A program made the position numbers and the translations under genes. DNA of 64,000 nt, from NCBI RefSeq assembly GCF_019375555.1, contig NZ_JAHXDN010000002.1, forward strand, positions 682,001 to 746,000. The letters run 5' to 3'. This document shows, one piece after another, positions 42,162 to 51,974 of the stretch (its first letter is position 1; every line of letters begins with the position of its first letter). The notes beneath the pieces are model-generated. The model searched no databases, was not told where the DNA came from, and was given only the letters and a program-made list of their open reading frames with translations. Source of the DNA: Roseobacter insulae (lineage in GTDB: Bacteria; Pseudomonadota; Alphaproteobacteria; Rhodobacterales; Rhodobacteraceae).

Positions 42162-43241
42162 ATGAAAATCATCGTCATCGGCGCGGGTATCGTTGGCACG
42201 CTGACCGCCTATCGTCTGGCGGCAGCCGGTGCGTCGGTGACGGTGCTGGAGGCCGGGCACCCGGTCTCGGCTGCCTCGGGCGCGTCCTTCGGATGGATCA
42301 ATGCGAGTTTCTTCGAGGATGCCGATCATTTTCGGCTGCGCGCCGCTGGGATCGATGCGCATCGGCGTCTGGCGACAGACCTCGACAGCCGGGCGGTGCG
42401 ATGGCCGGGCACATTGTGCTGGGACGCGCAGGGGGATGCTTTTGACGATCAGCGCAACACCCTGAAAGAGCTTGGGTATGCGGTGCAGGAGATCGACGCG
42501 AAAGACTTTGCGGCGCTGGAGCCACATGTCTCCGCGCCGGAGCGGGCGCTGCATTTCACCAGCGAGGGCGCGGTTGATCTTGTGACCTTGGCACGCGACG
42601 CCCTGCGCGCCTGCGCCGCCCGTCACGTGCAGGTGATCACCGGGGTTGCCGCCAGCGGGTTTGTCACGCAAGGCAATGCCGTGACGGGAGTGGAAACGGA
42701 TACCGGCGTGTTGACGGCAGATCAGGTCGTTGTGGCCGCAGGCGTCGCCACCCAGGGACTGTTACGGAATGTCGGCCTGCACGTGCCCATGCTTGACCGG
42801 CCGGGCCTGATCCTGCGGTCGGATCCTATGCCGCCGCTGGTGCGTCACGTTCTGGTCGCGCCCGGGCAGGAGCTGCGTCAAACACCGCGCGGGCATTTCC
42901 TCGCGCCCACCGCGGCGCACCACCAAGGCGACACGGCTGATCGGATCACGCAAACGCCTGACCGTCTTGCGGATCGTGCGATGATCCGGTTGCGCGCGCT
43001 GCTGGGCAGGGATCTGCGCTGGGAAGAGATCACCCGCGCCTATCGCCCGGTGCCCGCGGATGGTTTGCCAGTGATCGGCGCCTGCGGGCCTGCGGGGCTT
43101 TACGTCATGACGATGCATTCGGGTGCCACGCTGGCGCCTCTGGCGGCGGAACTGGCCGCGGCGGAAATCATGGGCGCTGCGCTGACGAACGTGCAATCCG
43201 CGCTGCTGACACCCTACCGGCCCCAGCGGTTCACAGGGTGA
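42162..43241 (+). CDS. FAD-dependent oxidoreductase (DAO family)
   Basis: A 359-residue D-amino-acid-oxidase-type flavoprotein. The Rossmann site is IVIGAGIVGTLTAYRLA with GAGIVG at 6-11, and the C-terminal GLYVMTMHSGATLAPLAAELAAAEI is the FAD-contacting end. HPVSAASGASFGWINASF resembles glycine/sarcosine-type oxidases. It likely oxidises an amino acid or secondary amine. The ATG at 42162 begins the Rossmann strand. No companion subunit genes are adjacent. Confidence 0.82.
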   Translation: MKIIVIGAGIVGTLTAYRLAAAGASVTVLEAGHPVSAASGASFGWINASFFEDADHFRLRAAGIDAHRRLATDLDSRAVRWPGTLCWDAQGDAFDDQRNTLKELGYAVQEIDAKDFAALEPHVSAPERALHFTSEGAVDLVTLARDALRACAARHVQVITGVAASGFVTQGNAVTGVETDTGVLTADQVVVAAGVATQGLLRNVGLHVPMLDRPGLILRSDPMPPLVRHVLVAPGQELRQTPRGHFLAPTAAHHQGDTADRITQTPDRLADRAMIRLRALLGRDLRWEEITRAYRPVPADGLPVIGACGPAGLYVMTMHSGATLAPLAAELAAAEIMGAALTNVQSALLTPYRPQRFTG

Positions 43242-43742
43242 TTTCGTAAAACGCCATCAACGCCGCGGTGCCGGGCGGCAGCTCCGAATAAGGCCCCCGA
43301 TTGCTGAACCCCAGCTTTTCGTAGAGCTTGCGTGCGGCCACGAAATCCTTGTTCGTGTCCAGAAAGATACGTTTATAGCCATCCGCGCGCGCCTGTTCGA
43401 TGAGCGCCCGGGACAGGTGAAACCCCGCCCCGGTTCCGCGCGCCGTCTCGCGGACGAACACCCGTTTGATTTCCGCATCCGACGGGGTCAGCGGGTGGTA
43501 CATGCCACAGCCCACTGCCACACCCTCGAGGTCAGCAAGTAGGATGATGCCCTGCGGACGCGCATGCCTGGTCGGCAAATCCGCCATCAGCGCAGCGTAG
43601 GCATCATAGGGATAGAATGCCTCCACCAAGTGGTTCATCTCCGTGCTGAAATTCAGCAGGTAGTCACGGTATTCCCAGCAGAGCTCCTGAACGACAGGCA
43701 GATCGCGCGGCATTTCGGCCGCGCGGACGCGCAAGCCAGCCA

Positions 43743-43743
<1 letters not shown>
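43231..43743 (-). CDS. GNAT-family acetyltransferase
   Basis: A 170-residue GNAT protein. The acetyl-CoA motif A is KRVFVRETARGTGAGFHLSRALIEQA, followed by GYKRIFLDTNKDFVAARKLYEKLGF. It is a typical small-molecule or protein N-acetyltransferase without an assigned substrate. Its ATG overlaps the eno stop by one base, so it is translated with eno. It overlaps the convergent oxidoreductase end by 11 bases. Confidence 0.82.
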
Positions 43744-45032
<1,289 letters not shown>

Positions 45033-45078
45033 TCACTGTTGCCCGCGTCATAGCGGCATGCGCGACCTATGGGAACCC

Positions 45079-45951
45079 TTAGGCGGTGTTAGCGCGAACA
45101 TTCCTTTCACGCCACAGGGTGTAAAGCCCCGACATCATGATGATGGCGGCCCCGAGCAGGGTCATCGCATCGGGGGCCTCACCGAAGACGAAAACCCCAA
45201 CCACAAGCGCAAAGATGATGCGGGAATACCGGAAGGGGGTCACGAAACTCACGTCGCCGATGCGCATCGCCACGACAATCCCGTAATAGGCGGCGATCCC
45301 GATCAGGAGGGCGATGGAAAAATAGATCCAATGTGTCGCAGACGGGGGCACGAGCGAGGTGCCGTTGATCCACGTCAGCAATCCCGCTGCGGGGATCAGC
45401 ACAAGAAAGGCGAGGAAACTCAATTGCATGGAGGATGTTTCCGCCGACACACGCCGGGTGGCGAGATCGCGAATGCCAAGGCCCACAACGCCCTGAAGCG
45501 CGAAGAGTGACAGCCAGCTGAAACCCTCCATGCCGGGGCGGATAATCAACACGACACCCAGGAACCCAACCAGAATTGCCGACCAGCGACGCCAGCCGAC
45601 TGCCTCTTGCAAAAACACGGCCGCGCCCAGCGTCACGAAAAGCGGCGTGGCCTGAAGAATGGCGGAGGCGGAGGACAAGGGGGTCAGGGCGATGGCTGTG
45701 ACGAACCCCATGGTGCCGATCAACTCGCCCAGGGCGCGCAGCAAGATGACCGGGGTCCACATCGCGCGGGCGAAGAGCCGCTGCCCCTGCGCAACAAGAA
45801 TACCCGCCGCGATGAGCGCGCTGCCCACCCCCAGCATTCCGATGATCTGACCAACCGGCAGCGCGCTGGCCATGAATTTGATCAGCATATCCTCGATCGC
45901 GAAGCCAAGCATCGCCAGCACCATGAAGGCTGCGCCGCGCAGGTTTTCCAT
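45079..45951 (-). CDS. EamA/DMT-family transporter
   Basis: A 290-residue membrane protein with about ten hydrophobic helices and two EamA repeats (AAFMVLAMLGFAIEDMLIKF and LQGVVGLGIRDLATRRV as repeat starts). Members export metabolites such as amino acids; the substrate is unknown. The ATG at 45951 is the first in the conserved region. It lies 61 bases upstream of eno on the same strand. Confidence 0.82.
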   Translation of the reverse strand: MENLRGAAFMVLAMLGFAIEDMLIKFMASALPVGQIIGMLGVGSALIAAGILVAQGQRLFARAMWTPVILLRALGELIGTMGFVTAIALTPLSSASAILQATPLFVTLGAAVFLQEAVGWRRWSAILVGFLGVVLIIRPGMEGFSWLSLFALQGVVGLGIRDLATRRVSAETSSMQLSFLAFLVLIPAAGLLTWINGTSLVPPSATHWIYFSIALLIGIAAYYGIVVAMRIGDVSFVTPFRYSRIIFALVVGVFVFGEAPDAMTLLGAAIIMMSGLYTLWRERNVRANTA

Positions 45952-46198
45952 GTGAGGGTGTCCTTCGGGGTGCCGCAAAAGGTGGTCTGTTCCGCTTCCC
46001 AGATACGACACTGAAGGTCAAGGGCGGGCAGGGTGGATTGAATGGTGCGGGATCACGCGCGCCGGTCCCTCGCGCAGCATGGGCAATGGGTGAAATCAGC
46101 TCGCTCCCGTTGCGGCAGGCACCAGGGCCAGGCACCCCGTCAGGCACGGACATCTGCGACGTGCATCGAAACAAAGTTGTTTACGCAAGAAGGATGGG

Positions 46199-47047
46199 TC
46201 AGCGCAATGGCGCCACGAGGACGTCACAAGGCGGGTGTGACATCACTTCCATCGCGTTATTGCCCAGCAGCGCCTCGACAAGCCACGGCTTGCTGTGTGA
46301 GCCAATGCAAACGAGGTCCGCCTTGCCCGCCGTGACCTCGGCCTGCAGAACCGGGACAGCGCCACCTTCCTTGACGATGAAATTCGGCGCTGGTTGCACG
46401 TTTTCCAGCGACGCGATGAACCTGGTCATCTGCTCGTCAATTTCCGCTTCGATCCTGCGTCGTTCCCGGATCGCGATGTCACCATGTTCATCCACATGCA
46501 TGGTGAGCGCCTTGAACGGAATGTGATAGGCATGCACGAGGGTCAGGGGCTGACCCGGCGCGATGCGGGCGGCAATCTGCGTGGCGTTGCGCGCGCAGTC
46601 GGAGAAATCGACGCCAACAAAGACATTCGCATAGGCATGCGTGGCGCGTTCCGCGGCAATGAGAAAAGGCGCAGGGCAGGTTCTGGCGATCCGGTGCAGG
46701 GTCGTGCCGGTGAAGAGGTCGCGGATGCCCCGATTACGATGCGTGCCCAGCACCACCAGATCCACCTCTTGTTCCTCGGCCAGCTTGGTAATCATTTTCC
46801 AGGTATGCCCGAATTCGACATGAATGCTGGTTTGCACGCCCTGAAACAGCGGGCCTTCCTTGATCTGCCGTTGCAGTTCGAGGGTCGCGTTTTCCTCGCA
46901 GGCCAGCGCGATTGTCGATGTGACCTCGTCATCCACCACGTAGACGATGTGGAGCATCGCGTTCATCTGTTTTGCGATCAGTGCCGCGCGATCCACGGCC
47001 CGGTCCGAACGCTCCGACAGATCCGTGGCTACAAGGATGTTCTTCAT
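46199..47047 (-). CDS. Tandem-domain universal stress protein
   Basis: A 282-residue protein with two UspA domains. The first starts MKNILVATDLSERSDRAVDRAALIA and the second at HAYANVFVGVDFSDCARNATQIA. ATP-binding-type glycine motifs are GTHRNRGIRDLFTGTTLHRIA in domain 1 and GSHSKPWLVEALLGNNAMEVM in domain 2. Usp proteins support survival in stress and low oxygen. A perfect FNR box lies upstream, pointing to control by FnrL. Confidence 0.85.
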   Translation of the reverse strand: MKNILVATDLSERSDRAVDRAALIAKQMNAMLHIVYVVDDEVTSTIALACEENATLELQRQIKEGPLFQGVQTSIHVEFGHTWKMITKLAEEQEVDLVVLGTHRNRGIRDLFTGTTLHRIARTCPAPFLIAAERATHAYANVFVGVDFSDCARNATQIAARIAPGQPLTLVHAYHIPFKALTMHVDEHGDIAIRERRRIEAEIDEQMTRFIASLENVQPAPNFIVKEGGAVPVLQAEVTAGKADLVCIGSHSKPWLVEALLGNNAMEVMSHPPCDVLVAPLR

Positions 47048-47150
47048 TCACATCGCTCCGAAGGGTTGCGCGTGCACGGGGGGCAGACCGTGACATGCCG
47101 GTGCCGGTGATCCTGGCTCCGCACCCTAGGTCGGGCGGGCATAGGCCGCG

Positions 47151-47164
47151 TTGATTTATATCAA
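47151..47164. promoter_or_regulatory. FNR/FnrL box upstream of the usp gene
   Basis: TTGAT-TTAT-ATCAA matches the FNR consensus exactly. It is centred 110 bases upstream of the usp ATG. With activation about 41 bases before the transcription start, a leader of about 70 bases would result. The next gene on the other side is a 3' end, so usp is the only clear target. Confidence 0.75.
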
Positions 47165-47258
47165 CCGGTGACCTGCAATGGCGGGGCAGGTGACCCCGTG
47201 CGCCTGCTTGCGGATAACCCCTGCGATACGTAAGACAGCCCCGGCACGGATAAGGTGC

Positions 47259-47978
47259 TCAGGTTTTCAGGCGCACGAAAACGGTCTTGCCTTGCATCCT
47301 CGTCTCCAGCCTGTCGGACAGCGCATTGACCAGCCCGCTGAACTTGGTGTGGCCGTAGCTGCGCTGGTCAAAATCGGAATGCGCATCCATGATCGCATTC
47401 TTGATCTGGGAGAGGTTGTACCAGTCGTCGTCCTGATCGATATGCTTCATCGCGTCGCTGATCCGCCGGAAGGCGTGATTGAGGTCCTGTTTTGGCACCT
47501 TCGGGCGGCGCTCGCCCTTGTCCTCCGGGTCCCGCATCAGGTTCTCGATCAGGATGAAACGATTGCAGACGTTGCGCAGGGATTCGGGGGCTTTTTCCTC
47601 GCCGATGCCGACAACCATCAAGCCATCCTCGCGCAAGCGGTTGGCGAGTGCCGTGAAATCGCTGTCAGAGGAGACCAGCACGAAGCCGTCGAAGCGGCGG
47701 GCGTGCAGGATGTCCATGGCGTCGATGACCAACCCGATGTCAGAGGCATTCTTTCCCCGGGTATTCGCGGTCTCCTGATGCGCTACCAGCCCCAGGTTCT
47801 TGATGTTTTTCGCCCAGTCGCTGAGCCGCCCGCTTGACCAGTCGCCGTAGACCCGCCGCAGCGCCGGTTCCCCGATCAGCTTGACCTCGTTCAAAATGGC
47901 ATCGGCGTATTTTGCGGGCACGTTGTCTGCGTCCACCAATACGGCAAGCAGCGGTCTGTCGCGGGTTGTCATCGTCAT
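47259..47978 (-). CDS. NYN-domain (LabA/DUF88-like) protein
   Basis: A 239-residue protein. The NYN nuclease-like domain holds the acidic residues in LLAVLVDADNVPAKYA, KNASDIGLVIDAMDIL and VLVSSDSDFTALANRLRE. The C-terminal part (about 165-239) resembles the OST-HTH/LOTUS RNA-binding domain. It probably processes or binds RNA. It starts 12 bases after the Mur/Fur gene and is likely cotranscribed with it. Confidence 0.82.
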   Translation of the reverse strand: MTMTTRDRPLLAVLVDADNVPAKYADAILNEVKLIGEPALRRVYGDWSSGRLSDWAKNIKNLGLVAHQETANTRGKNASDIGLVIDAMDILHARRFDGFVLVSSDSDFTALANRLREDGLMVVGIGEEKAPESLRNVCNRFILIENLMRDPEDKGERRPKVPKQDLNHAFRRISDAMKHIDQDDDWYNLSQIKNAIMDAHSDFDQRSYGHTKFSGLVNALSDRLETRMQGKTVFVRLKT

Positions 47979-47990
47979 CCTGTCCGGGCG

Positions 47991-48404
47991 TCAGCCCTTT
48001 TTCAGGGGCACGCCGTAAAGCTCCAGCCGGTGCCCGCGCAGCTCGTACCCCAGTTTCCGCGCGATCCGGTCCTGCAGTTCCTCGATCTCGGCATCCACGA
48101 ACTCGATGACCTCGCCGGAATTCATGTCGATGAGGTGATCGTGGTGATCGCGCTCCGCGTCTTCATATCTGGCACGCCCGTCGCCGAATTCCAGCTTGTC
48201 GAGAATGCCCGCCTCTTCAAACAGTTTCACCGTCCGGTACACCGTTGCGATGGAAATGCCGGCGTCGATGGCCGAGGCACGCGCATAGAGTTCTTCCACA
48301 TCCGGGTGATCCGCGCTGTCTTCGAGAACGGTGGCGATGACACGGCGCTGGCCCGTCATGCGCAGGCCCTTGTCCTCGCAGCGTTTGATGATGGAATTGC
48401 TCAT
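47991..48404 (-). CDS. Fur-family metalloregulator, Mur type
   Basis: A 137-residue Fur-family repressor. The winged helix is GLRMTGQRRVIATVLEDS...ISIATVYRTVKLFEEAG. The metal site keeps DHHDHLID. The CXXC zinc cysteines of classical Fur are absent (DMNSG in their place), as in alphaproteobacterial Mur, which senses manganese. The ending DHRLELYGVPL-type (GHRLELYGVPLKKG) is also that of Mur. Start at 48404 or 48410. Distinguishing Mur from Fur needs functional data. Confidence 0.82.
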   Translation of the reverse strand: MSNSIIKRCEDKGLRMTGQRRVIATVLEDSADHPDVEELYARASAIDAGISIATVYRTVKLFEEAGILDKLEFGDGRARYEDAERDHHDHLIDMNSGEVIEFVDAEIEELQDRIARKLGYELRGHRLELYGVPLKKG

Positions 48405-48752
48405 GCGCATACCCGTGAATCGTGGCTTGCAGGTGTAGCGGCAAATCCGCAGCGCTGCCAGACGCGTTTTGAAGCTTCTGTTGACTTCCCGGCAATAAAG
48501 CCCCATGTGCACTTCAAGCGAAGCCTTCTGCCGCGTGAGCAGTGATGAGCGCCCGGGGACACCCCCGCCAGGTGCGCCAGTTTCAAAAAGGCCCGCCGAT
48601 GTTCCCAAAATCACGCGTGGGTCCAAGCGCTGCGGACAGATGCCGACATCAGGTTTGGCATTTGCGATCCGTTTCGCGTGTCCCAAGCGGTGCCCTCAGC
48701 GGCATGGCAAAGAATGTTTGCGTGCCCTGTGCGGTGCGCCGGAAAGAAATGA
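48405..48752. promoter_or_regulatory. 348-base divergent region between the Mur/Fur gene and the DEAD-box helicase
   Basis: It must hold both promoters and a helicase leader. A 20-residue upstream frame (48704-48766) overlaps the helicase start, but it has a poor ribosome site. I see no riboswitch, clear terminator or convincing promoter hexamers. Confidence 0.4.
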
Positions 48753-50051
48753 ATGAGCGATTTTGATATGATGGACCTGCCCACCAAGCTGGTGGCGCGT
48801 CTGAATGCAATGGGTCTGAAAGACCCGACCCCGATCCAGAAGCAGGCGATCCCCTATGCGCTGAACGGCCGCGACGTGATGGGGCTGGCGCAGACCGGCA
48901 CCGGCAAGACCGCGGCCTTCGGCGTGCCGCTGGTGGCCCAGATGCTGGAGCTGGAGGGACGTCCTGCGCCCAGATCGGTGCGTGGTCTCGTACTGGCGCC
49001 AACCCGCGAGCTTGCCACGCAGATCAGCGTGAATCTGCGCGCCTTTGCCGAGAATACGCCGGTGAAGGTCGCCATGGTTGTGGGCGGGCAATCCATCAAC
49101 AACCAGATCAAGCGGCTGGAGCGCGGTGTGGACCTGCTGGTGGCGACACCGGGTCGGTTGCTCGACCTGATGGACCGGCGCGCTGTGCGGTTGGAAGAGG
49201 CGGTGTTCCTCGTGCTCGACGAGGCGGACCAGATGCTCGACATGGGCTTCATTCACGATCTGCGCAAGATTGCGAGCGTGATCCCGAAAGAGCGCCAGAC
49301 GATGCTGTTTTCGGCCACGATGCCCAAGCAGATGAACGAACTGGCCCAGAGCTACCTGCGCAGCCCCGTGCGGGTCGAAGTCTCGCCGCCCGGCAAGGCC
49401 GCGGACAAGGTGACGCAGGAGGTGCATTTCATTGCCAAATCGGAAAAGGCCGGCCTGCTGATCGAGATGCTGGACAAGCATCGCGACGAGCGGGCGCTGG
49501 TCTTCGGCCGCACCAAACACGGGTCGGAAAAGCTGATGAAGACGCTGGTGAAGGCGGGCTATGCGGCCGTGTCAATCCACGGCAACAAGAGCCAGGGTCA
49601 GCGCGACCGGGCAATCGCCGCGTTCAAATCCGGCGAGATCAAGGTGCTGGTGGCCACGGATGTGGCGGCGCGCGGTCTGGATATTCCGGACGTGAAACAT
49701 GTCTACAACTACGATCTGCCCAACGTGCCGGACAACTATGTGCACCGCATCGGGCGGACGGCGCGGGCGGGCAAGGATGGCGCTGCGATCGCTTTTTGCG
49801 CCCCGGACGAAATGGGTGAATTGAAAGCCATTCAGAAGACCATGGGCATCAGCATCCCGGTTGGCTCAGGCAGGCCCTGGGAAGCGATCGACATACCCGA
49901 AGGGACCAAGCCTAAGGGCCGTGGTCGCGGCCGCAGCGGGCGCCCACAGGGCGGCAACGCCACCGGCGGCACCCCGCCACAAGGCAAGAAGTCCGGTGGT
50001 GGCCGTCGCCGGCGTCGCGGTGGCAAACCGGGCGGACAGCGCGCCGCCTGA
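48753..50051 (+). CDS. DEAD-box RNA helicase (RhlE-like)
   Basis: A 432-residue ATP-dependent RNA helicase. The Q motif (PTPIQKQAIP), Walker A AQTGTGKT (46-53), VLDEADQMLDMGF, SATMP and HRIGRTARAG are intact. The C-terminal 50 residues are a basic, Gly/Arg-rich tail (GRGRGRSGRPQGG...GGRRRRRGGK) for RNA binding. Such helicases act in ribosome assembly, RNA decay and cold adaptation. Confidence 0.92.
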   Translation: MSDFDMMDLPTKLVARLNAMGLKDPTPIQKQAIPYALNGRDVMGLAQTGTGKTAAFGVPLVAQMLELEGRPAPRSVRGLVLAPTRELATQISVNLRAFAENTPVKVAMVVGGQSINNQIKRLERGVDLLVATPGRLLDLMDRRAVRLEEAVFLVLDEADQMLDMGFIHDLRKIASVIPKERQTMLFSATMPKQMNELAQSYLRSPVRVEVSPPGKAADKVTQEVHFIAKSEKAGLLIEMLDKHRDERALVFGRTKHGSEKLMKTLVKAGYAAVSIHGNKSQGQRDRAIAAFKSGEIKVLVATDVAARGLDIPDVKHVYNYDLPNVPDNYVHRIGRTARAGKDGAAIAFCAPDEMGELKAIQKTMGISIPVGSGRPWEAIDIPEGTKPKGRGRGRSGRPQGGNATGGTPPQGKKSGGGRRRRRGGKPGGQRAA

Positions 50052-50098
50052 CGGCATGGTGAAGATCCGGGGCGGCGTCAACGCTCTGCCCCGACCCG

Positions 50099-50920
50099 TC
50101 AGGTATACAGCGATGGCACCCCGAGCTGTTGGTGAATATCGTTCACGGATTGCGCATCCATGCCGTAGCCCTTGGCCAGCCTGTGGAGGTATTCGGCTTC
50201 GGATTGCGCGTCCAGGTCAATGCCAAGAACGGAAACGGCATAGACCTGCTGTTCCATGCCCGCCGGGGTCTGTGCGACCAAGGCGTCTACATCGACAGGC
50301 GCGCTGAGTTCGTTTTGCACGAACGCCGCTTCTTCGGCGTCTACATCATCCCCCAGGTGCCCCAGCAGTTTTTCGCGTTCGGCATCGTCAAGCGTGCCAT
50401 CGGATTTTGCCGCCTGGATCATGGCGCGCAGCATCAGCGCGGCGGCGGCTTCCTGATCTCCACTGGGCTCGATCTCGGGTTGCGGCGTTGCGTCGAAGGC
50501 AGAGTTCAAGACCTCGCCAAAGCTGGCTTTGCCGGTCTGTGGGCGTTGCTGCGCGCGCCCGCTCAACGCGCCAAGCAACCCACCCGCTCCGGCGCTGCTG
50601 GCCAGCCCGGACAACATGTCCTGCAAGCCGCCGGCTTTGCCGCCACCAAGGCTTTCCAGCAATCCGCCCAGACCGGCGGGCGATCCGCCGGCTGATCCTG
50701 CCCCGGTGCTGCCTCCGAGCAGACCGCCCAGCATCTCCTGCAACCCTGCGCCGCCTTGGCGCGACTGCTGGCCGCCAAATGACTGGCCGCTTCCCGCGCG
50801 CCCGGCGGCATCGCGCACGAGGCCACCCAACCCGCCGCCGCTGCCCTTCATCATGCTCTGCGCGCCTTTGGCCACGGCCACGCCGATGGCGACTTTTGCC
50901 AGTGTTTTCATCAAACTCAT
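50099..50920 (-). CDS. DUF533 (YebE-like) protein
   Basis: A 273-residue protein with a helical start (MSLMKTLAKVAIGVAVAKGAQ), a long Gly/Ser-rich low-complexity middle (about 28-150), and a C-terminal DUF533/TerB-like helical domain (ALMLRAMIQAAKSDGTLDDAEREKLLGHLG). The function is unknown; YebE is an inner-membrane protein of envelope-stress regulons. The ATG at 50920 is the best start because GGGGG lies upstream. Confidence 0.78.
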   Translation of the reverse strand: MSLMKTLAKVAIGVAVAKGAQSMMKGSGGGLGGLVRDAAGRAGSGQSFGGQQSRQGGAGLQEMLGGLLGGSTGAGSAGGSPAGLGGLLESLGGGKAGGLQDMLSGLASSAGAGGLLGALSGRAQQRPQTGKASFGEVLNSAFDATPQPEIEPSGDQEAAAALMLRAMIQAAKSDGTLDDAEREKLLGHLGDDVDAEEAAFVQNELSAPVDVDALVAQTPAGMEQQVYAVSVLGIDLDAQSEAEYLHRLAKGYGMDAQSVNDIHQQLGVPSLYT

Positions 50921-51083
50921 TTCGAAATACCCCCACATGGTCACTTGATATTCGCGCAGTGTGGCATCAATTGCCCGCCGCGTAAGGGGAATTATCCGTG
51001 AACGGCACCTTTTCGCTGGATGCGTGCCCAAAGAAGAGGTGACCGGCGATTGACAATGTCCGGTCGGCATCCACAAGTGAGGC

Positions 51084-51971
51084 ATGGAACGCAAGTCTCA
51101 CATGGATGCCTTCGGGGCCGTCGCCCTCGTCGCCTTCGCGCTGCATCTTGCGTTCAATCAGGTGGTGATCAAGTGGACGAACGGCGGCTTTGGCCCGGTG
51201 TTTGCAGCCGGGTTGCGGTCCACGGGGGCCGTGGTGGTGCTGCTGATCTGGATGCGGCTACGCGGCGTCAGCCTGACCGTGCCACGGGACGCCATCCCGG
51301 CCGGGATCTTTAGCGGCACCCTCTTTGCCCTTGAATTCATGTGCCTTTTCTCCGCTCTCGACTTCACCACGGTCAGCCGTGCATCGGTCATCTTCTATTC
51401 CATGCCCGTCTGGCTGGCGATTGCGAGCCATTTCGTGATCCCGTCAGACCGGATGACGGGGCTGCGCATGGCGGGCCTTGTCCTGGCGATGAGCGGCGTG
51501 GCGCTGGCCCTGCTGGATCGCAGCGACACCACCGCGAGCCTTGCGGGTGACATATTGGCGCTCACCTCGGCGCTGTGCTGGGCGGGCATCGCGCTTTGTG
51601 TCAAGATCACACCCCTGAACCGGGTGCCACCGGCGCAGCAGTTGATGTTTCAGGTTGTCGTCTCTGCACCGCTGTTGCTGCTGGCTGCCGCAGTTCTGGG
51701 CGATTTCATTCGCGATCTGCAGCCCGTGCACATCGCGGGCTTGTTGTTTCAGATCATTGCCGTGGCCAGCCTGGGATTTCTGGCGTGGTTCTGGTTGTTG
51801 TCCATGTACCCTGCGTCCTCCGTGGCTTCCTTCAGTTTCCTGTCGCCGGTCTTCGCGGTGATTCTGGGGTGGTTGCTGCTGAACGAAGACGTGGGTCCCA
51901 AAGTCTGGATGGCGCTTTTTCTGGTCGCCGCCGGGATTTACCTGATCAACCGTCGGCCCAGATCGGTGTGA
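51084..51971 (+). CDS. EamA/DMT-family transporter
   Basis: A 295-residue ten-helix exporter with two EamA repeats. FGAVALVAFALHLAFNQVVIKW begins the first; LAGDILALTSALCWAGIALCVK begins the second. The terminal LNEDVGPKVWMALFLVAAGIYLINRR is the standard end. No substrate can be assigned. It is a distant paralog of the exporter near eno. An internal ATG at residue 7 is an alternative start. Confidence 0.82.
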   Translation: MERKSHMDAFGAVALVAFALHLAFNQVVIKWTNGGFGPVFAAGLRSTGAVVVLLIWMRLRGVSLTVPRDAIPAGIFSGTLFALEFMCLFSALDFTTVSRASVIFYSMPVWLAIASHFVIPSDRMTGLRMAGLVLAMSGVALALLDRSDTTASLAGDILALTSALCWAGIALCVKITPLNRVPPAQQLMFQVVVSAPLLLLAAAVLGDFIRDLQPVHIAGLLFQIIAVASLGFLAWFWLLSMYPASSVASFSFLSPVFAVILGWLLLNEDVGPKVWMALFLVAAGIYLINRRPRSV

Positions 51972-51974
51972 GCG

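Noticed and set aside
48704..48766. A 20-residue upstream frame overlapping the DEAD-box helicase start
   Set aside because: It has a poor ribosome site and no special codon content, and overlaps in this position are common by chance.
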